Assembly (NCBI RefSeq): GCF_000721105.1
Contig: NZ_JOEV01000020.1
Coordinates: 69,527 to 133,526 of the forward strand
Source of the DNA: Streptomyces cellulosae
Lineage (GTDB): Bacteria > Actinomycetota > Actinomycetes > Streptomycetales > Streptomycetaceae
DNA: 64,000 nucleotides
Direction of reading: 5' to 3'
In this document: positions 1-8,150 of the stretch, piece by piece
How positions within the stretch are numbered: the stretch's first letter is position 1
Layout: each line of letters begins with the position of its first letter
Program-made: the position numbers and the translations under genes
Notes under the pieces: generated by a model
Database searches by the model: none
The model's input: only the letters and a program-made list of their open reading frames with translations
Told to the model about the DNA's origin: nothing

Positions 1-83
1 GTGCGGATTCGAGTACTCCGTTCACACCCCGTGTGAAGGCGGACGCACTACTCTGTCGGCACCGAGCCACCGGGGGGCCTCCC

Positions 84-1424
84 ATGCAGCCCAACACTCT
101 GCTCGACGCGATCCTGGACGAGGCGGGGATCTCGAACGCGGGTCTCGCCGCCCATGTGAACCAGGCGGGCCGGGCCCGCGGACTCGCCCTCCGCTACGAA
201 CACACCGCCGTGGCGCGGTGGTTGAAAGGACAGCGGCCCCGGGGCCAGGTGCCCGACCTGATCTGCGAGGTGCTCGCCGTCCGGCTGCACCGCCCCGTCA
301 CCCTCGACGACATCGGCCTCGGCGTCCCCGGCGAACCCGCCGCCCCGCACGGCACCTCCCTGTCCGGCTTCGTCGAGCGGGCGACCGCCCTGTGGCGCTC
401 CGACGAGCAGCAACGCCCGCACATCCTGGGCGCGCCCGCGGTCACCGGCACGCCCGCCGTCATGCCGGTGTGGGAGTGGGAGAACCCGCCCGAGGACGTC
501 GACGTGTCCCGCGGCGGACGGCACCGGGTCACCTCCGCCGACATCGAGATGCTGCGCGCGGCCCGCGCCCACTACGAGCAGATGTACCGCAAGGCGGGCG
601 GCATCGCCACCCGCTCCCGGATCGTCGGCTTCCTCAACGCCGAGGCCGCCCCGCTGCTGCGCGGCAGCTACACCGACGAGACGGGCCGCCAACTGCACCG
701 GGCCACGGGCGGGTTGGTCGCGGTCGCCGGGATCTGCGCGTACGACTCCGACGCGCACGGCCTCGCCCAGCGCTACTTCCACCAGGCGCTCAGACTGGCG
801 AAGGCCAGCGGGGACCGGGGACTTGGCGCGTATGTGATCGCGCTGCTGGTCAACCAGTCGCTGTTCATGCGGGAGTACCGGCAGGCTGTCGCCTTCGCGG
901 AGGCCGCGCTGCGCGCCGCCGGCAAGCACATCACGCCCGCGCTCGCCTCCGACCTGTACGCGATGCAGGCGAAGGCGTACGCCCACCTCGGCGACGGCAC
1001 GAGCGCGCTGTCCTGCATCCGGCGGGCCGAGCAGGCCGCCGAACGCATCCGGCGCGGATACGAACCCGACGAGACCGGCTATGTCCAGCCGGGACTGGTC
1101 AACGTCCAGGTGGCGGAGGCGCTGCTCAGCCTCGGCGAGGTGGCGGCGGCCCGGGAGCACGCCATGGCCGCCGTCGACAACCCCGCCCACGACCGGGGCC
1201 GGGTGCACCGGCTGGCCATGCTCAGCACGATCGAGTTGCGCCAGGGCAACGCCGACAGGGCGGCGGCCACCGCGGTGCAGATGGCCGAACAGGCCCGGGG
1301 CATGGAGTCGCGGCGGCTGCGCGACAGACTCAGAGCGGTGCGCGAACACCTGGTGCGCAGCGGCTGCGCGGGTACGTCCGAGGCAGCCGAACTCATCGAC
1401 GGGGCACTGCGCGTACCGCTGTAG
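84..1424 (+). CDS. NsdA-like regulator with helix-turn-helix and TPR-type repeats
   Basis: 446-residue cytoplasmic protein of the Streptomyces NsdA-type regulator family. The first 90 residues carry the family's DNA-binding-like opening (LLDAILDEAG, then RGLALRYEHTAVARWLKGQ, then ICEVLAVRL), and the C-terminal two thirds are alpha-helical pairs typical of tetratricopeptide repeats (for example RYFHQALRLAKASGD and AVAFAEAALRAAG). NsdA itself is known as a negative regulator of sporulation and antibiotic production; which promoters this paralogue controls is not visible. I chose ATG 84, preceded by a G-run, over an in-frame GTG at 33, because family members begin close to the LLDAIL motif. It is followed in the same direction by a NUDIX gene after 86 bases. 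Confidence 0.8.
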   Translation: MQPNTLLDAILDEAGISNAGLAAHVNQAGRARGLALRYEHTAVARWLKGQRPRGQVPDLICEVLAVRLHRPVTLDDIGLGVPGEPAAPHGTSLSGFVERATALWRSDEQQRPHILGAPAVTGTPAVMPVWEWENPPEDVDVSRGGRHRVTSADIEMLRAARAHYEQMYRKAGGIATRSRIVGFLNAEAAPLLRGSYTDETGRQLHRATGGLVAVAGICAYDSDAHGLAQRYFHQALRLAKASGDRGLGAYVIALLVNQSLFMREYRQAVAFAEAALRAAGKHITPALASDLYAMQAKAYAHLGDGTSALSCIRRAEQAAERIRRGYEPDETGYVQPGLVNVQVAEALLSLGEVAAAREHAMAAVDNPAHDRGRVHRLAMLSTIELRQGNADRAAATAVQMAEQARGMESRRLRDRLRAVREHLVRSGCAGTSEAAELIDGALRVPL

Positions 1425-1510
1425 ACCGGCCGCAGACCGGCACACGAGCACCCACACCCCACAGTCCCTGCTGCGATATTGCCACTTACTCGACGGAAGG
1501 TGGCAGAACC

Positions 1511-2056
1511 GTGCAGTGGACGAAGCAGAGCGAACAAACTGTGTATGAAAACCGCTGGTTCACCGTCAACCTGGCAGATGTGGAACTGCCGGACGGGCGG
1601 CACCTGGACCACTTCCTGATACGGCTGAGGCCCGTCGCCGTGGCCACGGTCGTGAACGAGGCCAACGAGGTCCTGCTCCTGTGGCGGCACCGCTTCATCA
1701 CCGACAGCTGGGGATGGGAACTCGCGGCGGGCGTCGTCGAGGACGGCGAGGACATCGCGTACGCGGCCGCCAGGGAACTCGAGGAGGAGACCGGCTGGCG
1801 GCCGGGACCCCTGCGCCACCTGATGAGCGTGGAGCCGTCCAACGGTCTCACCGACGCCCGGCACCACATCTACTGGTCGGACGAGGGCGAGTACATCGGG
1901 CACCCGGTGGACGACTTCGAGTCGGACCGCCGGGAATGGGTTCCCCTCAAACTCGTCCCCGACATGGTCGCCCGTGGGGAGGTCCCGGCCGCCAACATGG
2001 CGGCCGCGTTACTACTGCTGCATCATCTCCGGCTGGGCCAGGACGCCATGCCCTGA
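1511..2056 (+). CDS. NUDIX hydrolase
   Basis: 181-residue NUDIX-family hydrolase, expected to cleave a nucleoside diphosphate linked to another group; substrate unknown (ADP-ribose-like compounds are common for this length). The NUDIX box GX5EX7REUXEEXGU is complete at about residues 76-98: it begins GVVEDGED and ends RELEEETGW. The GTG start has a GGAAGG ribosome site about ten bases upstream. A TTA leucine codon at 2009-2011, near residue 167 and followed directly by another rare Leu codon CTA, makes translation likely to depend on the bldA tRNA. The gene converges with the small gene at 2082-2339. Confidence 0.85.
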   Translation: MQWTKQSEQTVYENRWFTVNLADVELPDGRHLDHFLIRLRPVAVATVVNEANEVLLLWRHRFITDSWGWELAAGVVEDGEDIAYAAARELEEETGWRPGPLRHLMSVEPSNGLTDARHHIYWSDEGEYIGHPVDDFESDRREWVPLKLVPDMVARGEVPAANMAAALLLLHHLRLGQDAMP

Positions 2057-2081
2057 ACCAACCCCCCACGCGTCCTGGGCC

Positions 2082-2339
2082 TCAGCGGCCGAGAGCCTGC
2101 CAGACCGTCACGACGAGCGCGCCCAGCGCGGTGAGTGCCGCGACCGCGGGCAGCGGCCAGCGGGCGTGCTCCAGGGCGACGACCCGCGCGCTCAGGTCGT
2201 CGAGTTCCTTGTCGGTTTCCTCGGTGCGGTGACTGAGCAGAGCCAGTCCCCCCTCGACGCGCGCGTAGGCGACGTCGAGGCGTCGGCGTAACTCTGCGAG
2301 TTCGCCATGGACCACGGGATGTTCGGGATCGGTGGTCAC
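2082..2339 (-). CDS. Small coiled-coil protein with C-terminal membrane segment
   Basis: 85-residue protein of unknown function. Residues about 8-55 are charged heptad-like helix (LAELRRRLDVAYARVEGG, then EETDKELDDLSARVVALEH), followed by a single hydrophobic segment (PLPAVAALTALGALVVTVW) and a short tail, so it should be a tail-anchored membrane protein with a cytoplasmic coiled coil. The GTG start at 2339 has an excellent AAAGGAG site seven bases upstream; longer upstream extensions lack one. It contains a TTA codon at 2289-2291. Its stop lies 25 bases from that of the converging NUDIX gene. Confidence 0.65.
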   Translation of the reverse strand: MTTDPEHPVVHGELAELRRRLDVAYARVEGGLALLSHRTEETDKELDDLSARVVALEHARWPLPAVAALTALGALVVTVWQALGR

Positions 2340-2469
2340 GGTGCCACTCCTTTGCGTAGTCGTCACATCCCTTGCATGCGCATAAGGAGTCAACTCGCCT
2401 GGTGGGCACGTGGGGAGAGTGTGCGACGGGCATATGCGGGCCCGGCGCGCACACGGTGTGTGAATGCGG

Positions 2470-2501
2470 CGGGCCCGGCACTCCGAAGAGCGCCGGGCCC
2501 G
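2470..2501 (-). terminator. Probable terminator after hydroxybutyryl-CoA dehydrogenase
   Basis: A perfect 10-bp GC inverted repeat, CGGGCCCGGC at 2470-2479 against GCCGGGCCCG at 2492-2501, with a 12-base loop. It lies 77 bases past the stop of the leftward dehydrogenase gene and before the small coiled-coil gene. No U-tract follows, as is common in Streptomyces. Confidence 0.5.
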
Positions 2502-2577
2502 TTGCCGTCGCACTGTGTAGCCGGCACCCTGGAACGGGCACTGTGCAACCGGCTGGCTGTCTCCGAGCCGAGGTGTC

Positions 2578-3438
2578 TCAGGCGTACGTGTAGAAGCCCG
2601 ACCCGGACTTCCGGCCCAGCCGGCCCGCGTCGACCATGCGCTGGAGCAGAGGGGGAGCGGCGTACAGCGGCTCCTTGTACTCCTCGTACATCGAGTACGC
2701 GACCGAGGCGACCGTGTCCAGGCCGATCAGGTCCGACAGCTTCAGCGGGCCCATCGGGTGGGCGCAGCCCATCTCCATGCCGTTGTCGATGTCCTCGCGG
2801 CTGGCGATGCCCGACTCGAACATCCGGATGGCGGAGAGGAGATACGGGATCAGCAGCGCGTTCACCACGAATCCGGAGCGGTCCTGGGCCCGGATCGCGT
2901 GCTTGCCGAGCACCTTCTCGGCGAAGACCTGGGCGCGGCTGAGGGTGCCCTCGGAGGTGGTGAGCGCCGGGATCAGCTCGACCAGCTGCTGCACGGGGGC
3001 CGGGTTGAAGAAGTGGATGCCGATGACGTGGTCGGGGCGTGCGGTGGCGACCGCCAGCCTGACCAGCGGGATGGAGGAGGTGTTGGAGGCCAGGATGGCG
3101 TCCGGCCGGGTCACGACCTGGTCGAGCACCTGGAAGATCTCCGTCTTGACCTGCTCGTTCTCGACGACGGCCTCGATCACCAGGTCACGGTCCGCGAACT
3201 CGCCGAGGTCGGTGGTGAAGCTGAGCCGCGCCTGCGTCGCCTCCAGCTCCTCCGCGGTGATCTTGCCGCGCCCGGCCGCCTTGGACAGGGAGTTGAACAA
3301 CCGGGTGCGGCCGATCTCCAGGGCCTCGCCGGTGGTCTCGGCGACCTTCACGTCCAGGCCGGCACGGGCGCACACCTCGGCGATGCCCGCTCCCATCTGG
3401 CCGCAGCCCACCACTCCGACGCGTTCGATGTCGGTCAC
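2578..3438 (-). CDS. 3-hydroxybutyryl-CoA dehydrogenase
   Basis: 286-residue NAD(P)-dependent 3-hydroxyacyl-CoA dehydrogenase, normal length for the single-domain 3-hydroxybutyryl-CoA enzymes. The N-terminal Rossmann motif is VGVVGCGQMGAGIAEV, and the family motif around the catalytic His is seen in GIHFFNPAPVQQLVELI (residues about 140-156). The C-terminal helical domain ends in GRLGRKSGSGFYTY, typical of the family. It should interconvert acetoacetyl-CoA and 3-hydroxybutyryl-CoA in fatty-acid, butyrate or ethylmalonyl-CoA metabolism. The GTG start overlaps an ATG two bases upstream out of frame; AAAGGGA precedes it. It appears monocistronic. Confidence 0.9.
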   Translation of the reverse strand: MTDIERVGVVGCGQMGAGIAEVCARAGLDVKVAETTGEALEIGRTRLFNSLSKAAGRGKITAEELEATQARLSFTTDLGEFADRDLVIEAVVENEQVKTEIFQVLDQVVTRPDAILASNTSSIPLVRLAVATARPDHVIGIHFFNPAPVQQLVELIPALTTSEGTLSRAQVFAEKVLGKHAIRAQDRSGFVVNALLIPYLLSAIRMFESGIASREDIDNGMEMGCAHPMGPLKLSDLIGLDTVASVAYSMYEEYKEPLYAAPPLLQRMVDAGRLGRKSGSGFYTYA

Positions 3439-3610
3439 ATCGTCCCTTTCGCTGATCTACGGCTGTGGCAGGTCCGCCGTTGCTCCGGTGCCTGCTCCGT
3501 TCGTGCACGTTACTCCCAAGTATCGATGATCGATCGGCGGGGTGCGGGCATCCTGGGGCGCGAGGACGATCCGTGACCGGGCGGATCCAGGTCGTATGGG
3601 GGTTGTGCTG

Positions 3611-4831
3611 ATGGGGCGAGTGTCACGTCGGGCGTTCGCACTGGCCGCGCTGTCGACGCTCACGTCGGCCTCGGGGGCGACGGCCGTGCCGCAGCGGCGG
3701 GTCACCACCGAGATGCGGGGCGTGTGGGTGGCGACGGTGAGCAACCGTGACTGGCCCTCGCAGCCGGGATTGCCGGCGGACCGGCAGCGCGCCGAACTCA
3801 TCGCGCACCTCGACACGGCGGTCCGGTCCCGCCTGAACGCCGTGGTGTTCCAGGTACGCCCGACGGCCGACGCGCTGTGGCCCTCGCCGTACGAACCGTG
3901 GTCGCAGTACCTCACCGGCACCCAGGGCCGCGACCCGGGCTGGGACCCGCTCGGCACGGCGGTGAAGGAGGCGCACGCGCGGGGGCTGGAACTGCACGCC
4001 TGGTTCAATCCGTACCGCGTCGCCAACCACACGGATCCCACGAGACTGGCCGCCTCCCACCCCGCCCGCGAGCACCCGGACTGGGTGGTGCCGTACGGCG
4101 GGAAGCTCTACTACAACCCGGGGATGCCCGAGGTCCGCGCCTTCGTGCAGGACGCGATGCTGGACGCGGTGCGCAGGTACCCGGTGGACGCGGTCCACTT
4201 CGACGACTACTTCTACCCGTATCCGGTGGCCGGCCAGACCTTCGACGACGACGCGGCCTACGACCGGCACGGCGGTGCCTTCCCCAACCGGGCCGCGTGG
4301 CGGCGCGACAACATCGACAGGCTGGTACGGGAGACGGCGTCCCGCGTCAAACGGATCCGCCCCACCGCCCGCTTCGGCATCAGCCCCTTCGGGGTGTGGC
4401 GCAACGCCGGCACCGACCCGCTCGGCTCGGACACGCGGGCGGGCGTGCAGACGTACGACGATCTGCACGCGGACACCCGCACCTGGGTCCGGGAGGGCTG
4501 GATCGACTACATCGTCCCGCAGTTGTACTGGAACATCGGCTTCGCCGCCGCCGACTACGCCGAACTGCTCCACTGGTGGGCCGAGGTGGCGAAGGGGAGC
4601 AGGACGAAGCTGTACCTGGGCGAGGCGCTCTACAAGGCCGGCGATCCGGCGCAGCCCGCGGCCTGGCAGGACCCGGCCGAGTTGTCCCGGCATCTGGCCC
4701 TGGCCCGGAGCTATCCGCAGGCGTGCGGGCATGTCTTCTTCGCGGCCGAGGAGGTCGTGGCGGACCGGATCGGGGCGATGGCGCGGGTGGTCGCCGACCA
4801 CTACCAGCGGCCGGCGAAACCCCCGCGCTGA
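3611..4831 (+). CDS. Secreted glycoside hydrolase-like protein, GHL10/DUF187 family
   Basis: 406-residue exported protein. The N-terminus SRRAFALAALSTL followed by an Ala-rich stretch is a twin-arginine-type signal peptide. The mature protein matches the glycosyl-hydrolase-like 10 (DUF187) family: EMRGVWVATVSNRDWPS at the start of the barrel, NAVVFQVRPTADALWPS, ELHAWFNPYRV, and the acidic loop AVHFDDYFYPYP, then FGISPFGVWRN and DYIVPQLYWN. These proteins are thought to act on cell-wall or surface polysaccharide, but the substrate cannot be told here. ATG 3611 is preferred (GGGGG eight bases upstream); ATG 3596 is an alternative. Confidence 0.85.
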   Translation: MGRVSRRAFALAALSTLTSASGATAVPQRRVTTEMRGVWVATVSNRDWPSQPGLPADRQRAELIAHLDTAVRSRLNAVVFQVRPTADALWPSPYEPWSQYLTGTQGRDPGWDPLGTAVKEAHARGLELHAWFNPYRVANHTDPTRLAASHPAREHPDWVVPYGGKLYYNPGMPEVRAFVQDAMLDAVRRYPVDAVHFDDYFYPYPVAGQTFDDDAAYDRHGGAFPNRAAWRRDNIDRLVRETASRVKRIRPTARFGISPFGVWRNAGTDPLGSDTRAGVQTYDDLHADTRTWVREGWIDYIVPQLYWNIGFAAADYAELLHWWAEVAKGSRTKLYLGEALYKAGDPAQPAAWQDPAELSRHLALARSYPQACGHVFFAAEEVVADRIGAMARVVADHYQRPAKPPR

Positions 4832-4832
4832 G

Positions 4833-5030
4833 TCACCGCTGGTGGATTTCCCGGTGCCGGATCTCGGTGTCCGGGCCGGGTGAGCACACGCCCTCGTGCC
4901 CGTCCTCGAAGCGGACGCGGTACGGAGGGTTGCCCTCGCGGCCCATCACTTCGACGATCTCGCCGACCTTGTCCTGCTGTCCGACCACCCTGCCGTGCTG
5001 GACAAGCTGGTCGCCCACGGTTGCACGCAT
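4833..5030 (-). CDS. DUF1918 domain protein
   Basis: 65-residue protein of the small actinobacterial DUF1918 family: MRATVGDQLVQHGRVVG at the start, GEIVEVMGREGNPPYRVRF in the middle and a C-terminal HEGVCSPGPDTEIRHR. It has the small beta-barrel (SH3/KOW-like) pattern of the family; the function is unknown. ATG 5030 has a GAGGAGG site eight bases upstream. Its stop is one base from the stop of the converging GHL10 gene, so the two probably share termination. It could read through from the EamA gene upstream. Confidence 0.8.
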   Translation of the reverse strand: MRATVGDQLVQHGRVVGQQDKVGEIVEVMGREGNPPYRVRFEDGHEGVCSPGPDTEIRHREIHQR

Positions 5031-5122
5031 CTGTGGGGCCTCCTCACCTTGTGCGGGAGCAGCGGTCCGTGGCTTCGAGTCTACGGCGCGGGGACCCGCT
5101 GGGACCGCCGCGTGCACGCCAC

Positions 5123-6049
5123 TCAGCCTCGGGCCCGCTGGGTGACGGCGATGCACACCAGCACCGCCACGGCCGTCAGCGGGGCGGCCACCGTCAGGTG
5201 CTCGCCGAGCAGCAGCACCGACCACACCAGTGTGAGCAGGGGCTGGGCCAACTGCAACTGGCTGGCCTTGGGGATGCCGATGGCGGCCATGCCCCGGTAC
5301 CAGACGACCAGGCCGAGGAACTGCGAGCCCGCCGCGACCCACAGCAGCCCGGCGACGCTGCGCGCGGTGAGGTTGACGGGCTCGTACGCCAGTGCCACCG
5401 CGGCGGCGGGCACGGCGAGCGGCAGACACAGCACCAGGGCCCAGCCGATGACCTGCCAGCCCGGCATGACCCGGGCCAGCCGGCCGCCCTCGGTGTAGCC
5501 GGCCGCGCACACCAGCAACGCGCCGAACAGGTACAGGTCGGCGGTGGTGAGGGCGCCGCCGCTCTGCTGCACGGTGAAGGCGGCCACCGCGGCCGCGCCG
5601 GCCAGGGCCGCCGTCCAGAAGGTGCGGGAGGGGCGGGTGCCCACGCGCAGGGCGGACAGCAGTGCGGTCGTCAGCGGGAGCAGGCCGACCACGACGGCCG
5701 CGTGCGCGGTGGTCGAGGTCCGCAGGGCGAGGGTGCTCAGCAGCGGGAAGCCGGCCACGACTCCGGCGGCGACGACCGCGAGCCCCGGCCAGTGCCGGCG
5801 GTCGGGCGCCGGGACGCGCAGCGCCACCAGACAGCCGCCCGCGATCAGCGCCGCGAGCACACAGCGCACGGCGACGAGGGACCAGGGCCCGAAGCCCTCG
5901 AGGCCCCAGGCGGTGGCGGGAAAGGTGAGGGAGAAGGCGACGACGCCGAGGGCGGCCAGGAGCGTGCCGGTACGGCCCGTGGGCCTCGTGGCCGGGGTGG
6001 TGGTGACCGCTATCCGGGTCGGCGTGATAGCGCTACTCTGTGCTCTCAT
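5123..6049 (-). CDS. EamA/DMT-family permease
   Basis: 308-residue inner-membrane permease of the drug/metabolite transporter superfamily with about ten hydrophobic helices arranged as two EamA halves. Typical features are PATAWGLEGFGPWSLVAVRC in the first half and SQFLGLVVWYRGMAAIG and SQLQLAQPLLTLVWSVLLLGE in the second. The substrate is not predictable; EamA permeases paired with MocR regulators often export amino acids or their analogues. Its start codon overlaps by two bases the start of the divergent MocR gene, and neither start has a ribosome binding site (see findings). Confidence 0.85.
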   Translation of the reverse strand: MRAQSSAITPTRIAVTTTPATRPTGRTGTLLAALGVVAFSLTFPATAWGLEGFGPWSLVAVRCVLAALIAGGCLVALRVPAPDRRHWPGLAVVAAGVVAGFPLLSTLALRTSTTAHAAVVVGLLPLTTALLSALRVGTRPSRTFWTAALAGAAAVAAFTVQQSGGALTTADLYLFGALLVCAAGYTEGGRLARVMPGWQVIGWALVLCLPLAVPAAAVALAYEPVNLTARSVAGLLWVAAGSQFLGLVVWYRGMAAIGIPKASQLQLAQPLLTLVWSVLLLGEHLTVAAPLTAVAVLVCIAVTQRARG

Positions 6050-6062
6050 GCAAGAGCGTAGC
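6031..6062. promoter_or_regulatory. Overlapping divergent promoters and possible MocR operator
   Basis: The two genes start within the four bases CATG at 6047-6050. A TACTCT hexamer at 6034-6039 lies eight bases before the rightward ATG, and a TACGCT hexamer on the other strand at 6061-6056 lies six bases before the leftward ATG. Each fits a -10 box for a leaderless mRNA. The sequence is imperfectly dyad symmetric (GCTACTCT against AGAGCGTAGC), which would suit a MocR dimer. Inferred from sequence only. Confidence 0.4.
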
Positions 6063-7535
6063 AGCGTGGGGGAACTGGCGGAACACTTGCGAAGGGAGCT
6101 GGACCGCTACTCTCCTGGTGGAAAGCTCCCATCGAGTCGGGCCCTCGTCGAACGGTTCCGGGTGAGCCCGGTGACCGTCTCGCGGGCCCTCGGACAACTG
6201 GCCGCCGAGGGGCTGGTCGTCACCCGGCCCGGTGCGGGTGCCTTCCGGGCCCAGCCGCACGCGTCGGCCGCACCGGCCGGGGACACGTCCTGGCAGGAGG
6301 TGGCCCTGAGCGCGGACGGCGCCGCCGACCTCGTACCGCGCTCGGTGGACGCGTCCGGAGTCCTGGTCTCGCTGGCCGCACCCTCGCCCGGCGTGATCGA
6401 GTTCAACGGCGGTTATCTGCACCCCTCGCTCCAGCCCGAGCGGGCGATGTCCGCGGCCCTGGCCCGCGCCGGACGCCGGCCCGGCGCGTGGGGGAGGCCG
6501 CCCATGGAGGGGCTGCCCGAGTTGCGGGAGTGGTTCGCGCGGAGCATCGGCGGGCCCGGCGGAGGCGTCACCGCCGCGGAGGTGCTGATCAGCTCCGGCG
6601 GCCAGTCGGCGCTGACCACCGCCCTGCGCGCCCTCGCGCCGCCGGGTGCGCCGGTGCTCGTCGAGTCGCCCACGTATCCCGGCATGCTGGCGATCGCCCG
6701 CGCGGCCGGCCTGCGCCCCGTCCCGGTGCCGGTGGACGCGGACGGCGTACGGCCGTCCCTGCTCGCCGACGCGTTCCGGGCCACCGGCGCCCGGGTCCTC
6801 GTCTGCCAGCCGCTGTTCCAGAACCCGACCGGCGCGGTGCTCGCGCCCCAGCGGCGCGGTGAGGTGCTGCGCATCGCCCGCGAGGCGGGAGCGTTCGTCG
6901 TCGAGGACGATTTCGTACGACGGCTCGTGCACGAGGACGCGGGCGAACTGCCGCGTCCGCTCGCCGCCGACGATCCCGACGGGGTGGTGGTCCATGTCAG
7001 CTCACTGACCAAGGCGACCTCGCCCAGCTTCCGGGTCAGTGCGCTGGTCGCGCGCGGTCCGGTGCTGGAGCGGCTGCGCGCCATCCAGGTCGTCGACAGC
7101 TTCTTCGTCCCCCGGCCGCTGCAGGAGGCGGCACTCGAACTGGTCGGCTCACCGGCCTGGCCCCGCCATCTGCGCGCGATCTCGGCGGAGTTGAAGGCCC
7201 GCCGCGACACCATGACGGCCGCGCTCCGGCTCGAGATTCCGGAACTGGCCCTGCCGCACATCCCGTCGGGCGGCTACCACCTCTGGCTCCGCCTGCCCGA
7301 CGGCACGGGGGGCGCTGGGGGCACCGCCCAGGCGTTCGGCTCCGGGGGAGAGGCCGCCCTCACCTCCGCCGCCCTCCGCGCCGGCGTCGCCATCACCCCC
7401 GGCCGCCCCTATTTCAGCGCCGAACCGCCTGCCGCCCACGTCCGGTTGAGCTTCGCGGCCGTGGCGGGGGCGGGGGCGATCGTGGAGGGGGTACGGCGGC
7501 TTCGTGCGGCCTGTGACGGGGTGCTCCGGTCGTAG
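6048..7535 (+). CDS. MocR-type regulator (GntR helix-turn-helix fused to aminotransferase fold)
   Basis: 495-residue PLP-dependent regulator. Residues about 5-70 form a GntR winged helix (GKLPSSRALVERFRVSPVTVSRAL, cited here in two overlapping parts: GKLPSSRALVERF and VSPVTVSRALGQL). The remainder is an aminotransferase class I/II fold with FNGGYLHPSLQPE, ISSGGQSALTTALRAL, the aspartate loop FVVEDDFVRRL and the PLP-lysine site HVSSLTKATSPSFR. MocR proteins usually sense an amino acid or amine and control the divergent neighbour, here the EamA permease. GTG 6066 is a possible alternative start; ATG 6048 fits a leaderless transcript. Confidence 0.9.
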   Translation: MQERSSVGELAEHLRRELDRYSPGGKLPSSRALVERFRVSPVTVSRALGQLAAEGLVVTRPGAGAFRAQPHASAAPAGDTSWQEVALSADGAADLVPRSVDASGVLVSLAAPSPGVIEFNGGYLHPSLQPERAMSAALARAGRRPGAWGRPPMEGLPELREWFARSIGGPGGGVTAAEVLISSGGQSALTTALRALAPPGAPVLVESPTYPGMLAIARAAGLRPVPVPVDADGVRPSLLADAFRATGARVLVCQPLFQNPTGAVLAPQRRGEVLRIAREAGAFVVEDDFVRRLVHEDAGELPRPLAADDPDGVVVHVSSLTKATSPSFRVSALVARGPVLERLRAIQVVDSFFVPRPLQEAALELVGSPAWPRHLRAISAELKARRDTMTAALRLEIPELALPHIPSGGYHLWLRLPDGTGGAGGTAQAFGSGGEAALTSAALRAGVAITPGRPYFSAEPPAAHVRLSFAAVAGAGAIVEGVRRLRAACDGVLRS

Positions 7536-7646
7536 GGCGGCGGTGGGAGAGACCCCTGGGTCATGCCTCCGGCGTCGTGTCCGCCACCGGCCGCGCACCG
7601 CGAAAACCGCTCGACGCCGACAGCCGTGAGCTGCGAATCTCCTCGC

Positions 7647-8081
7647 ATGACCGACACCCCGCTCCTCGCCGAGGGCTACGAGATCTCCGCCGACACGAAC
7701 CGCGTGGATGCCGAGCGGGTGCACCGCTGGCTGTCGACCGATGCGTACTGGGCGCTCGGGCGGCCCAGGGAGAAGCAGGACCGGGCGATCGAGGGGTCGA
7801 TCAACTTCGGGGTGTATGACGCGGTTTCGGGGGATCAGGTGGCGTATGCCCGAGTCGTCACCGACCGGGCGACCTTCGCCTGGCTGTGCGACGTGTACGT
7901 CGACCCCTCGGTGCGGGGAAAGGGGATCGGCACGGCGCTCGTCGGGGCCGTACGGGAGCATGTGCGGCCGTACGGGCTGCGGCGGATTCTGCTGGCCACG
8001 CACGACGCGCACGAAGTGTACGAGAAGCTCGGGTTCGCGGCTCTCCCGAAGCCGGAGCAGTGGATGGCACTCGTGTTCTAG
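7647..8081 (+). CDS. GNAT-family N-acetyltransferase
   Basis: 144-residue single GNAT domain. The acetyl-CoA motif A is clear in CDVYVDPSVRGKGIGTALVG (Q/RxxGxG as RGKGIG), and the end VYEKLGFAALP is the usual motif B. The N-terminal part (VHRWLSTDAYWALGRP) matches a subgroup of small acetyltransferases of unknown substrate. ATG 7647 was chosen because the domain begins just after it; upstream in-frame sequence is Pro/Arg-rich and not conserved-looking. It follows the MocR gene by 111 bases without an obvious terminator. Confidence 0.85.
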   Translation: MTDTPLLAEGYEISADTNRVDAERVHRWLSTDAYWALGRPREKQDRAIEGSINFGVYDAVSGDQVAYARVVTDRATFAWLCDVYVDPSVRGKGIGTALVGAVREHVRPYGLRRILLATHDAHEVYEKLGFAALPKPEQWMALVF

Positions 8082-8150
8082 CGGCAGGCCCCGCAACACT
8101 GTCGGGTAACAGCTCTTGACCTGCGTACTTTCGCGGCCCACCATCGCCGC

